Positions 44,730 to 54,092 of a DNA stretch of 64,000 nucleotides are shown here, one piece after another. How positions within the stretch are numbered: the stretch's first letter is position 1; every line of letters starts with the position of its first letter. Origin of the DNA: an uncultured Pelagibacteraceae bacterium (GTDB lineage Bacteria > Pseudomonadota > Alphaproteobacteria > Pelagibacterales > Pelagibacteraceae); contig CACBWM010000004.1 in assembly GCA_902542975.1 (NCBI GenBank), forward strand, positions 1 to 64,000, written 5' to 3'. Position numbers and translations under genes: made by a program. The notes under the pieces were generated by a model. It saw only the letters and a program-made list of their open reading frames with translations. It was not told the DNA's origin and made no database searches.

Positions 44730-45579
44730 AACTGTTAATGAAGTAAATAAATTTTTAAAAAATTACTTAGCAAAACAAAAAAAAACAGATCTAATTATAC
44801 CTATTAAGTATGGTTTATTTCCTGGAGGAAAAAAAATAAGATCTAAGCTTATTTTTGACGTTGGAAAAATTTTTAATGTCGAAAAAAAATATCTTTTATA
44901 TTTAAGTTCAGCTGTTGAATGTATACACGCTTATTCACTAATACATGACGATTTACCGTGTATGGATGATGATGATCTTAGAAGAGGTAAACTAACTACA
45001 CATAAAAAATTTGGAGAATCAACAGCTGTTTTAGCTGGAAACTCGCTTTTGACATTAGCTTTTGAAATTTTATCTGATCCAAAGTTCAATATAAATAACA
45101 ATAAAAAAATATCCCTAATAAATCTAATATCTCAATCATCTGGTCACCAAGGAATAGCTGGAGGTCAATTTTTGGATTTAAATTATGAAAGAAAAAAAGT
45201 TTCTAAACAAAAAGTTATAGATATGGAGGTTAAAAAGACTGGAAAATTATTTTCATTCAGCTGTTTGTCTCCAGTTATTTTGACAAATAAAAAAGATCAA
45301 ATAAAAAAATTCTCAATTATTGGTGAAAAAATTGGTTTACTTTTTCAAATTGTAGATGATTTAATTGATTATAGCAGTACATCAAAAACTGCAGGAAAAA
45401 AAACAAATAAAGATTCAAAAAGAGGAAAAGCGACATTAATAAGTTTACTAGGATATAAAAATGCTATTAAATATGCATCAAAACTAAAAAAAGAAATATT
45501 TAATAGTTTAGTTAGCTATGGAAATAATGCTAGTGATTTAAAAGAGACAATTGAATTTATATTAAGTAGAAATAAATAA
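44710..45579 (+). CDS. ispA: Farnesyl diphosphate synthase (short-chain prenyl synthase)
   Basis: 289 aa. Condenses IPP with DMAPP and geranyl diphosphate to make C15 for undecaprenyl phosphate and quinone. First aspartate motif DDLPCMDDDDLRRG, GQFLDLNYE, KTGKLF and second aspartate motif FQIVDDLIDY are intact. The FARM/size of the residues before the first motif fits the short-chain type. Immediately followed by dxs. Confidence 0.93.
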   Translation: MKKKLVKTVNEVNKFLKNYLAKQKKTDLIIPIKYGLFPGGKKIRSKLIFDVGKIFNVEKKYLLYLSSAVECIHAYSLIHDDLPCMDDDDLRRGKLTTHKKFGESTAVLAGNSLLTLAFEILSDPKFNINNNKKISLINLISQSSGHQGIAGGQFLDLNYERKKVSKQKVIDMEVKKTGKLFSFSCLSPVILTNKKDQIKKFSIIGEKIGLLFQIVDDLIDYSSTSKTAGKKTNKDSKRGKATLISLLGYKNAIKYASKLKKEIFNSLVSYGNNASDLKETIEFILSRNK

Positions 45580-47490
45580 ATGCAGAATTATAAATATTTA
45601 AATAATATTAATTTTCCTTCAGATATAAAAAAACTCAACAATGAAGAATTAAAAGTTCTATCAGAAGAAGTAAGAAGCGAAATGATTGATGCTGTTTCAA
45701 AAACAGGTGGTCATCTAGGTGCGGGCTTAGGTGTTGTAGAATTAACAGTAGCACTTCATCATGTTTTTGACACACCTAAGGATAAATTGATATGGGATGT
45801 TGGTCATCAATCATACCCTCATAAAATTTTAACAGGAAGAAAAGATAAAATACGAACTTTACGACAAGGAAGTGGATTATCTGGTTTTACAAAGCGATCG
45901 GAAAGTGAATTTGACCCTTTTGGTGCAGCTCATAGTTCCACTTCTATTTCTGCTGGACTTGGTATTGCAACAGCAAATAAATTATCAAATAAATCAGATC
46001 AGGTTATAGCAGTTATTGGTGACGGTGCCATGAGCGCAGGAATGGCATATGAAGCTATGAATAATGCTGGAGACTCAAAAACAAAAATGATCGTAATTTT
46101 GAATGACAATGATATGTCAATTGCAAAACCAGTTGGCGCAATGAAATCTTATCTTGCTAAAATTTTTTCAGGTAAGATTTATTTTAGTTTCAGAGAAACA
46201 GTTAAAATGATTATTTCATCTTTTTCAAAAAGATTTAGCAAAAAGGCTGGAAAGGCTGAAGATTTTTTGAGATCAGCTGTCACAGGTGGTACATTATTTA
46301 ATTCATTAGGTTTTTATTATGTTGGTCCAATTGATGGTCATGATTTAGATGTACTATTGCCAATATTAAAAAATGCAAAAGAAAGCAATCATAATGGTCC
46401 AATACTAATTCATATAAAAACTCAAAAAGGGAAAGGATATAGTTTTGCTGAAAAATCTGATGATAAGTATCATGGAGTTACAAAATTTGATGTTCAAACT
46501 GGAGTTCAACAAAAATCAACAACCAAGGCTCCTGCTTTTACAAAGGTATTTGCAAATACATTAATTGAGCATGCAAAGAAAGATAGTAAAATTGTAGGTA
46601 TAACTGCTGCTATGCCATCTGGGACAGGAATGGACGCATTTAGTAAAGTTTTCCCAGACAGAACTTTTGATGTTGGAATTGCTGAACAACATGCTGTTAC
46701 TTTTGCTGCAGGATTAGCAACAGAGGGTTATAAGCCTTATGCAGCAATTTATTCAACATTTTTACAAAGAGCTTATGATCAGGTAGTTCATGACGTTGCA
46801 ATTCAAAGTTTACCAGTAAGATTTGCAATTGATAGAGCTGGTTTAGTTGGCGCCGATGGAGCCACTCATGCAGGTGCTTTTGATATTACATATTTATCAA
46901 CTTTACCTAATTTTATTGTTATGGCAGCAAGTGATGAAGCAGAATTGGTAAGAATGGTCAATACTTCAGTAGATATTAATAATCAACCATGTGCATTTAG
47001 ATATCCAAGAGGAAATGGAGCAGGTTTAGAATTACCTGATATCAACGAAAAAATAGATATTGGAAAAGGTAGAGTTATAAGAGAAGGTAAGAAAGTTGCC
47101 TTAGTAAGTTTTGGTAACAGATTAAAAGAATGTTTATTGGCTGAAGAAGGTTTAAAAAAAATGGGAATTAATCCAACAATTATAGATGCTAGATTTGCGA
47201 AACCTCTGGATGAAAATCTTATGTGGCAAGTTGCAACAAATCATGAAGTGCTAATTACGTTGGAAGAAGGCTCTATAGGAGGTTTTGGAGCTCATGTAAA
47301 TCATTTCTTAAATGAAAAAAATTTATTAGATAATAATATAAAATTTAGATCAATGATTTTACCTGATAAATTTTTAGACCAAGATAAACCAGAAGAAATG
47401 TATAAAGAAGCTGGTCTAGACGCTAAATCTATTGAAGCGAAGGTTTTAGAAACTCTAAATTCTAAAGTTTTAATTAAAAAAACTAATTAA
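45580..47490 (+). CDS. dxs: 1-deoxy-D-xylulose-5-phosphate synthase
   Basis: 636 aa. First, ThDP-dependent step of the MEP isoprenoid pathway, joining pyruvate and glyceraldehyde-3-phosphate. [46 protein letters not shown], the ThDP motif [43 protein letters not shown] and [18 protein letters not shown] are present. Its substrate GAP is made by the Gap/Fba steps coded elsewhere in the window. Ends convergent with aroC and overlaps it by 4 bases. Confidence 0.97.
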   Translation: MQNYKYLNNINFPSDIKKLNNEELKVLSEEVRSEMIDAVSKTGGHLGAGLGVVELTVALHHVFDTPKDKLIWDVGHQSYPHKILTGRKDKIRTLRQGSGLSGFTKRSESEFDPFGAAHSSTSISAGLGIATANKLSNKSDQVIAVIGDGAMSAGMAYEAMNNAGDSKTKMIVILNDNDMSIAKPVGAMKSYLAKIFSGKIYFSFRETVKMIISSFSKRFSKKAGKAEDFLRSAVTGGTLFNSLGFYYVGPIDGHDLDVLLPILKNAKESNHNGPILIHIKTQKGKGYSFAEKSDDKYHGVTKFDVQTGVQQKSTTKAPAFTKVFANTLIEHAKKDSKIVGITAAMPSGTGMDAFSKVFPDRTFDVGIAEQHAVTFAAGLATEGYKPYAAIYSTFLQRAYDQVVHDVAIQSLPVRFAIDRAGLVGADGATHAGAFDITYLSTLPNFIVMAASDEAELVRMVNTSVDINNQPCAFRYPRGNGAGLELPDINEKIDIGKGRVIREGKKVALVSFGNRLKECLLAEEGLKKMGINPTIIDARFAKPLDENLMWQVATNHEVLITLEEGSIGGFGAHVNHFLNEKNLLDNNIKFRSMILPDKFLDQDKPEEMYKEAGLDAKSIEAKVLETLNSKVLIKKTN

Positions 47491-48572
47491 TTGTCACATT
47501 GAGCTTTATTCATTAAGTAGTGATCAAGAATTACACAATGCATCATTGCTTCGCCAATAGGCACTGCTCTAATACCTACACATGGATCATGTCTCCCTGT
47601 GACTGAAATTGAAGTATTTTTTCCAAATTTATTAATTGTTTTTCTTTGAGAAAGAATTGATGAAGTTGGTTTTACTGCAAAAGAAACTATTATTTCTTGA
47701 CCACTAGAAATACCTCCAAGAATTCCTCCAGCATTATTCGATTTAAATTTTGTTTTCTTTCCTGTTTGGGACATTTCATCAGAATTTTGTTCACCAGAAA
47801 GTTGAGCAGAGTTCATTCCTGATCCTATATTTACCCCTTTTACTGCGTTAATACTCATCATTGCTGATGCTAAATCCATATCTAATTTTGAATAAATTGG
47901 AGCTCCTAATCCTACAGGAACACCTCTTGCTCTTACTTCAATAATAGCCCCACATGATGAGCCAGCTTTTCTTATCTCTAGTAAATATTTTTCCCATAAT
48001 TTTAAAACTGTTTTATCAGGACAAAATAAGGGGTTTTTTGTGATGAAACTGTCATTCCATTTTTCTGTGTCACATCCTAGTATTCCTAATTGTGTTACGG
48101 CTCCAGTTACACTGTACTTTTTCCCAATAATATTTTGCAAAACTTGTTTTGCTATTGCCCCTGCTGCCACTCTTGAAGCAGTCTCTCTCGCTGATTGTCT
48201 GCCTCCACCTCTATAATCTCTAATTCCATACTTTTTAAAATATGTATAATCAGCATGACCAGGTCTAAATTTATCTTTAATATTTTTATAATCCTTAGAT
48301 CGCATATCTTTATTGAAGATAATCATTGAGATAGGTGTACCAGTTGTTTTGCCCTCAAATGTTCCCGATAAAATTTCTACTTTATCATCCTCTTTTCTTT
48401 GGGTTGTGAATTTTGACTGACCAGGCTTTCTTTTATTTAATTCTAACTGAATGTCTCTGATATTAAGCTTAATATTCGGAGGACAACCATCAACAACACA
48501 TCCTATTGCTGGACCGTGAGACTCACCCCAAGTAGTAAATCGAAAAAATTTTCCAAATGTATTAAAAGACAT
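47487..48572 (-). CDS. aroC: Chorismate synthase
   Basis: 361 aa. Last step of the shikimate pathway, using reduced [24 protein letters not shown] at the N-terminus, the arginine-rich [29 protein letters not shown] region (shortened), [24 protein letters not shown] and [11 protein letters not shown] with the C-terminal [22 protein letters not shown] (in parts) are complete. Divergent from pdxH with 32 bases between, and convergent with dxs. Confidence 0.97.
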   Translation of the reverse strand: MSFNTFGKFFRFTTWGESHGPAIGCVVDGCPPNIKLNIRDIQLELNKRKPGQSKFTTQRKEDDKVEILSGTFEGKTTGTPISMIIFNKDMRSKDYKNIKDKFRPGHADYTYFKKYGIRDYRGGGRQSARETASRVAAGAIAKQVLQNIIGKKYSVTGAVTQLGILGCDTEKWNDSFITKNPLFCPDKTVLKLWEKYLLEIRKAGSSCGAIIEVRARGVPVGLGAPIYSKLDMDLASAMMSINAVKGVNIGSGMNSAQLSGEQNSDEMSQTGKKTKFKSNNAGGILGGISSGQEIIVSFAVKPTSSILSQRKTINKFGKNTSISVTGRHDPCVGIRAVPIGEAMMHCVILDHYLMNKAQCDN

Positions 48573-48604
48573 TATATTATTATATAAATTATTTTGGTTA
48601 AATT

Positions 48605-49228
48605 ATGAACGAAAAAAATTCTTTAGGGTTAGATAAATGCTTCCTAGATCTCGATAATCCAATACTATTATTCACTGAATGGTACAACGAGGCAAAGAAA
48701 ACAGAAATAAATGATCCAAATGCATTAGCTCTAGGCACTATTAACGAAAAAGGTTATCCAAATGTAAGAATGGTATTGCTCAAAGATTATGGAGAGGATG
48801 GATTTGTTTTTTATACTAACTTTAATAGTAATAAGGGAAACTCTATAAAGCAGAATCCAAACATTTCGATGTGCTTTCATTGGAAAAGTTTACTCAGACA
48901 AATTCGAATAGTTGGTACTGCTGAAAAAGTTTCTGATGAAGAAGCTGATAATTATTATAAATCCAGAAGTTATGGAAGTAGAATTGGTGCATGGGCATCA
49001 AATCAGAGTTCAATTTTAAAAGATAGAGAAGAGCTAAACCAATCTATAAAAAAATTTAAAGATCTCTATAAAGATGAAAATAATGTTCCAAGACCTGATC
49101 ATTGGTCAGGATGGAGGTTAAAACACCACGAAATTGAATTTTGGTTAGATGGTGAAAATAGAATTCACGAAAGATTAAAATATATTAAAGAAAATAATGA
49201 TTGGAAAAAAATTCTCTTATCACCTTAA
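48605..49228 (+). CDS. pdxH: Pyridoxamine 5'-phosphate oxidase
   Basis: 207 aa, FMN-dependent. Makes pyridoxal 5'-phosphate. PNALALGTINEKGYPNVRMVLLKDY, GFVFYTNFNSNKG, the FMN-site CFHWKSLLRQIRIVGTAEKVS, SRIGAWASNQSS and the C-terminal WSGWRLKHHEIEFWLDGENRIHERL (in parts) are clear. Convergent with ispB, overlapping it by 4 bases. Confidence 0.95.
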   Translation: MNEKNSLGLDKCFLDLDNPILLFTEWYNEAKKTEINDPNALALGTINEKGYPNVRMVLLKDYGEDGFVFYTNFNSNKGNSIKQNPNISMCFHWKSLLRQIRIVGTAEKVSDEEADNYYKSRSYGSRIGAWASNQSSILKDREELNQSIKKFKDLYKDENNVPRPDHWSGWRLKHHEIEFWLDGENRIHERLKYIKENNDWKKILLSP

Positions 49229-50238
49229 AATTTTCTATTAATACTAAATGAAGTTAAATTTTTGAGTATAGTTTTTTCTTCACAATCTTGAAATATACTT
49301 AATGAATTTGATGCTAAACTTATATAGTGCTCCGCTTTTTTGTAACACTCATTAATTATATTATATTTTTTTACCAATGTAAGCACATAGTCAAATTGTT
49401 CTTTAGATCTGATATTTTGTTCAAATATTTTTTTTAAAACTAATTTTTCATCTGAAGATAATTTTTGATGTAATAGAATAATCGGGAGAGTAACCTTGCC
49501 CTCAAAGAAATCTTTCCCTATCTCTTTACCAAACATTTTTAATTCTGAGCTATAGTCAAGTGTGTCATCTGCAATCTGAAATGTTAATCCAAGGTTCTTT
49601 CCATAGAATTCTAGTGCATCTTTAAATTTATTGTCTTTATCAGTAATTATCGACCCAACTTTTGAAGATGCTGAAAATAAAGCTGCAGTTTTAGAAGAAA
49701 TTATATTCAAATATGTATCTTCTAACATTTCTGAGTCACCTTTATGTTGTAATTGCAAAACTTCTCCTTGAGCAATAGTTGATGATGTAGAAGATAAAAG
49801 TTTTAATACTTCAATACTTCCATCCTCAACCATCATTTCAAAACATCTACTTAACAAATAGTCCCCAACAAGAATTGATGACTGATTTCCCCAAATTTTA
49901 TTTGTAGTTTTTTTGCCTCTTCTTAAATCTGCGCTGTCAATTACATCATCATGCATAAGAGTCGCTGCGTGTATAAGTTCAACACATGCGGCTAGGTTTA
50001 CATCTCTACTACCTTTTGTATATCCACACAATTTAGCACACTCCAAAGTAAGCAATGCTCTTAATCTTTTACCTCCACTAGTCATGTGGTAAGCTGTCAT
50101 TTCTTTAACAAGCTCAACTTTACTATCTAATTTATAAGAAATTTTGTCTTCAACTAAACTTAGTTTTTCATCAACAGAATTTACTAAATCTGTATACGCA
50201 TTAGTTATTTGCTTTTTTAATTGAACTACTGAACCCAT
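49225..50238 (-). CDS. ispB: Long-chain polyprenyl diphosphate synthase (ubiquinone side chain)
   Basis: 337 aa. Extends farnesyl diphosphate to the side chain of ubiquinone (C40-C50). GGKRLRALLTLECAKL, first motif LMHDDVIDSADLRRGKKTTN, NQSSILVGDYLLSRCFEMM, GEVLQLQHKG, and second motif FQIADDTLDYSSE with GKDFFEGKVTLPIILLHQ distinguish the long-chain class from IspA. The exact chain length is not known. Divergent from sppA with a 108-base gap. Confidence 0.92.
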   Translation of the reverse strand: MGSVVQLKKQITNAYTDLVNSVDEKLSLVEDKISYKLDSKVELVKEMTAYHMTSGGKRLRALLTLECAKLCGYTKGSRDVNLAACVELIHAATLMHDDVIDSADLRRGKKTTNKIWGNQSSILVGDYLLSRCFEMMVEDGSIEVLKLLSSTSSTIAQGEVLQLQHKGDSEMLEDTYLNIISSKTAALFSASSKVGSIITDKDNKFKDALEFYGKNLGLTFQIADDTLDYSSELKMFGKEIGKDFFEGKVTLPIILLHQKLSSDEKLVLKKIFEQNIRSKEQFDYVLTLVKKYNIINECYKKAEHYISLASNSLSIFQDCEEKTILKNLTSFSINRKF

Positions 50239-50280
50239 AAATTCAAAATATTACATTAGGTTTATTAATATACTTATCAA

Positions 50281-50308
50281 TTGACGCACCTAATTCTTCA
50301 ACTATAAG
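50281..50308 (+). promoter_or_regulatory. Sigma-70-like promoter for the sppA-glyQ-glyS-ppdK run
   Basis: TTGACG (50281-50286), 16-base spacer, TATAAG (50303-50308), 38 bases before the ATG at 50347. Both hexamers are close to consensus, and it lies in the divergent ispB/sppA gap. Confidence 0.6.
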
Positions 50309-50346
50309 TAGCTTTATAATTAAGTAAAATTTTTATAATCATTTGT

Positions 50347-51153
50347 ATGTTTTCATTTTTTAAAAAAAAAAAAATTGTTAGTCATTTAAGACTTACTGGC
50401 GTCATAGGAAATGTTGGAAAGTTTAAACAAGGAATAGAATATTCCTCTCAAGAAGAAATGATAAAAAAAGCTTTTTCAGTAAAAAAAGCAGAGGCTGTTG
50501 CAATTTCAATTAATTCACCAGGTGGTTCACCCGTTCAATCACATCTAATATATAAATTTATTAGAGAACAGTCTAAGAAAAACAAAAAAAAAGTAATAGT
50601 TTTTGCCGAAGATGTTGCTGCATCTGGAGGCTATCTAATTGCATGCGCAGGTGATGAGATTTATGCTAATGCCAGTTCTATAATCGGATCAATAGGAGTA
50701 ATTTATTCTTCTTTTGGTTTTAAAGATTTAATTCAAAAAATAGGTGTTCAAAGAAGGGTTTATACAGCTGGAAAAAATAAAAGTACTCTAGACCCTTTTT
50801 TAGACGAGAAAGAAGAGGACATTCAAAGATTAAAAAATATTCAACTGGAACTTCACCAAGAATTTATTAATGTTGTAGAGGAAAGTAGATCAACAAAATT
50901 AAACAAAACTGATGTTGAACTTTTTTCTGGAGAATTTTGGTCTGGCAAAACATCTTTAAAACTTGGTTTGATAGATGGAATAGGGAATGCAGAACAGATA
51001 TTGAGAGAAAAATTTGGTGAAGATGTTGAAATTAAAAAATTTGAAAAGTCTAAAGGATGGCTTGCCAAAAAACTTTCGTCTTCTGAAGACCATGCGGATA
51101 AATTGATAAGTGTTTTAGAAGAAAGATCTATTTGGCAAAAATATGGTTTCTAA
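50347..51153 (+). CDS. sppA: Signal peptide peptidase SppA-type serine protease (S49)
   Basis: 268 aa, single-copy (short) SppA/SohB type that cuts leftover signal peptides in the membrane. [18 protein letters not shown], the nucleophile region [29 protein letters not shown] (in parts; serine in ASGGY) and [20 protein letters not shown] with the catalytic lysine. There is no clear N-terminal membrane helix (starts MFSFFKKKK), so membrane attachment would be different from E. coli SppA. The end overlaps glyQ by 11 bases. Confidence 0.88.
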   Translation: MFSFFKKKKIVSHLRLTGVIGNVGKFKQGIEYSSQEEMIKKAFSVKKAEAVAISINSPGGSPVQSHLIYKFIREQSKKNKKKVIVFAEDVAASGGYLIACAGDEIYANASSIIGSIGVIYSSFGFKDLIQKIGVQRRVYTAGKNKSTLDPFLDEKEEDIQRLKNIQLELHQEFINVVEESRSTKLNKTDVELFSGEFWSGKTSLKLGLIDGIGNAEQILREKFGEDVEIKKFEKSKGWLAKKLSSSEDHADKLISVLEERSIWQKYGF

Positions 51154-52027
51154 AAAAAAAACAAAAAATCCAAAATCATTTATTTCTTTTCAGGATACAA
51201 TTTTAAATCTTCAAAAGTACTGGTCAAAAAAAGGTTGCGTTATTTTACAACCTTATGATTTAGAAGTTGGAGCAGGAACATTTCACCCAGCAACAACTCT
51301 AAGATCATTAGGTTCTAAACCATGGAAAACAGCTTACGTTCAACCATCAAGAAGACCAACAGATGGAAGGTATGGAGAAAATCCTAATCGTTTGCAACAC
51401 TATTATCAATTTCAAGTTTTAATAAAACCTTCACCAAAAGATATTAAAAAAATGTATCTTAATAGCCTTTCATCAGTAGGTATTAAATACGAAGAGCACG
51501 ATATCAGATTTGTAGAGGATGATTGGGAAAGTCCAACCTTAGGTGCTGCTGGTCTTGGATGGGAAGTATGGTGTAATGGTATGGAAGTTACTCAATTTAC
51601 TTATTTTCAACAAATGGCAGGTATGGAATGCAATCCAATATCTGTTGAAATTACTTATGGTTTAGAGAGATTATGTATGTTTATTCAAGGTAAAAAAAAT
51701 GTTTTTGATTTAATTTGGAATGATGAGGGAGTTTTATACAAAGATGTTTTTCATCAAGCTGAAAAAGAATTTTCAGCCTATAATTTTGAGTACGCAAACA
51801 CAGATAAATTATTTAAAATTTTTGATATGCTTGAAGAAGAAGCAAAATCATTAATTGAAAAGAAAATTTCTCTTCCAGCATATGATCAATGTTTAAAATC
51901 AAGTCATGTGTTCAATATTTTAGATGCTAGAGGAGTTATAAGTGTTGTTCAAAGAGCAGAATATATTGCAAGGATCAGAGATCTGACAAGAGAAATTGGA
52001 AAAATCTGGGTAGAAACACAAAATTAA
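51143..52027 (+). CDS. glyQ: Glycyl-tRNA synthetase alpha subunit
   Basis: 294 aa. Catalytic alpha subunit of the bacterial alpha2beta2 Gly[60 protein letters not shown] (class II motif 2 region), [33 protein letters not shown] and EITYGLERL (motif 3) are clear. Overlaps the sppA stop by 11 bases and precedes glyS by one base. Confidence 0.98.
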   Translation: MVSKKKTKNPKSFISFQDTILNLQKYWSKKGCVILQPYDLEVGAGTFHPATTLRSLGSKPWKTAYVQPSRRPTDGRYGENPNRLQHYYQFQVLIKPSPKDIKKMYLNSLSSVGIKYEEHDIRFVEDDWESPTLGAAGLGWEVWCNGMEVTQFTYFQQMAGMECNPISVEITYGLERLCMFIQGKKNVFDLIWNDEGVLYKDVFHQAEKEFSAYNFEYANTDKLFKIFDMLEEEAKSLIEKKISLPAYDQCLKSSHVFNILDARGVISVVQRAEYIARIRDLTREIGKIWVETQN

Positions 52028-52028
52028 A

Positions 52029-54092
52029 ATGTCTGAATTTTTCCTTGAATTATTTAGTGAAGAAATACCTTCCAGATTACAAATCAATGCTAGAAATGAA
52101 TTAACACAAATTTTTAAAAAATTTTTTGATGATAATGAAATTATAGTTAAAGGTAAAATTAATACTTATTCAACTCCAAATAGGCTCATTGTTCATATAA
52201 ATAAGATCTCTAAAGATGTAATAAAAAAAGCAGAGGAAATTAGAGGTCCTAATATAAATGCTCCAGAAAAGGCTTTGGAAGGATTTTTAAAATCCAATAA
52301 GATAAGTAAAGAAAAAGTTTTCAAAAAAAGTACTGAAAAGGGCATATTCTATTTCTACAACAAACCATCGCAAAAAATAAAAACATACGATTTATTAAAA
52401 GAAAGTATTGCAAGTTTACTTTTAAAAATTTCATGGAAAAAATCAATGAAATGGGGCAATCATGATTTATATTGGGGAAGACCGTTAAAATCAATATTAG
52501 CTTTATTTGATAAAAAAATAATTGAATTTAAATTAAACCATTTACATAGTTCAAATAAAACTTTTACAGATAAAGATCTAGAAGATGATGTAAAAAGTTT
52601 TAAAGATTTTAAATCTTATATAAAATTTTTTAAACAAAAAGGAGTAACAATTGATCAAGATAAAAGGAAAGAATTTATAATTAAAGAAATAAACAAGGCA
52701 ACTAATCAAAAAAAAATTCATATAAACGTGAATGAAAAACTTATAGACGAAATAATAAATATTGTTGAAAAACCAAAAATTTTAGTATGTGAGTTTAATA
52801 AGAAATTTTTAGAAATTCCCCAAGAAATACTTATTATTACAATGCAGTATCACCAAAAATATTTTCCTACATTTGATAGCAAAAACAAAATAACAAATAA
52901 TTTTATTGTTGTAGCAGACTGCAAGGACAAAAAGGGATTAGTTAAATTAGGAAATCAAAATGTTGTAGATGCAAGGTTGGCAGATGCAGAATTTTTTTGG
53001 AATAGAAATAAATCTCAAAATTTAGTTAAACAGGTGTCTAGATTGAAGCAAATTAATTATTTTAAAGGGTTGGGAAGTTATTTTGATAAAATACAAAGAG
53101 TAAGAAAACTTAGTGGAATAATATCAGATGAACTTTTAATAAGTAAAGAAAAGATAGAAATTGCCTCCTCAATTTGCAAAGTAGATTTGATGTCGGATTT
53201 AGTTGGAGAGTTTCCTGAATTACAAGGCGTGATGGGTGGATATTTCGCAAGAGAGCAAGGTTTTGACGAAGAAATAAGTTTAGCTGTTTCAGAGCATTAC
53301 TTGCCAAGTGGCATTGATAGTAAAGTTCCAAAAAAACCATACAGCATAGCATTATCGTTAAGTGACAAAATAGACTCTTTAGTTGGATTTTTTGGAATTA
53401 ATCTCAAACCAACTAGTTCAAAAGATCCTTATGCCTTAAGAAGAATGGCAATTAGTTTATTAAGGTTAATAATTGAAAATCAAAAAAAAATAAAATTAAG
53501 AGATCTAATAAATTATTCAATAAATTTATACAAAGAACAAAATTACTCTTTTGACTCAAAATTGATAAATGATGAATTAGGAGATTTTATTTTAGATAGA
53601 TTAAAAAATTATTTAAAAGAAAAAAATATTAGGTCGGATATTATTGAATGCTCCACTAATTCTTATGGAATAGATGATTTACTAAAAATTTTTAATAAAT
53701 CATTAAATTTGAATAAAAATATTAAAAAAGATTTCGGTCTTGATGTTATTGCAATTTATAAAAGATCTGCAAACATTTTAAATAGCGAAAGTAAATCAAA
53801 ACTAGAAATTGTAGGTTCTGCCGACCCTGGTCTCTTTAAAAATGATTATGAAAAAAATCTTTATAAAAAAATACATGCTATAAGAAAGTATTTTTCAAGC
53901 ATAGGTAGAGACGAGGATTATGATGAAAGTCTTAAAACACTCTCAAGTGCCAAAATAGAGGTTAATCAGTTTTTTGATAATGTAATAGTTAATGATCAAG
54001 AAGAATTAATTAAAAAAAACAGACTAGAACTTTTAAAAATGTTGTGTAAAAGCTTTGATAATTATTTTAACTTTTCAAAAATAGAATCATAA
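52029..54092 (+). CDS. glyS: Glycyl-tRNA synthetase beta subunit
   Basis: 687-aa tRNA-binding beta subunit. EFFLELFSEEIPSRLQ start, STPNRLIVHI, EIRGPNINAPEKALEGFLK, MKWGNHDLYWGRPLKSILALF, MQYHQKYFPTF, VDARLADAEFFWNRN, GVMGGYFAREQGF, SEHYLPSG and SLSDKIDSLVGFFGI all fit the family; the C-terminal half is the anticodon-binding and DALR-like region. With glyQ it charges tRNA-Gly. ppdK follows immediately. Confidence 0.97.
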   Translation: MSEFFLELFSEEIPSRLQINARNELTQIFKKFFDDNEIIVKGKINTYSTPNRLIVHINKISKDVIKKAEEIRGPNINAPEKALEGFLKSNKISKEKVFKKSTEKGIFYFYNKPSQKIKTYDLLKESIASLLLKISWKKSMKWGNHDLYWGRPLKSILALFDKKIIEFKLNHLHSSNKTFTDKDLEDDVKSFKDFKSYIKFFKQKGVTIDQDKRKEFIIKEINKATNQKKIHINVNEKLIDEIINIVEKPKILVCEFNKKFLEIPQEILIITMQYHQKYFPTFDSKNKITNNFIVVADCKDKKGLVKLGNQNVVDARLADAEFFWNRNKSQNLVKQVSRLKQINYFKGLGSYFDKIQRVRKLSGIISDELLISKEKIEIASSICKVDLMSDLVGEFPELQGVMGGYFAREQGFDEEISLAVSEHYLPSGIDSKVPKKPYSIALSLSDKIDSLVGFFGINLKPTSSKDPYALRRMAISLLRLIIENQKKIKLRDLINYSINLYKEQNYSFDSKLINDELGDFILDRLKNYLKEKNIRSDIIECSTNSYGIDDLLKIFNKSLNLNKNIKKDFGLDVIAIYKRSANILNSESKSKLEIVGSADPGLFKNDYEKNLYKKIHAIRKYFSSIGRDEDYDESLKTLSSAKIEVNQFFDNVIVNDQEELIKKNRLELLKMLCKSFDNYFNFSKIES

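Noticed and set aside
50309..51142. Glycine riboswitch or T-box-like leader near glyQS
   Set aside because: glyQ overlaps sppA, and the sppA leader is short with no aptamer-like structure.
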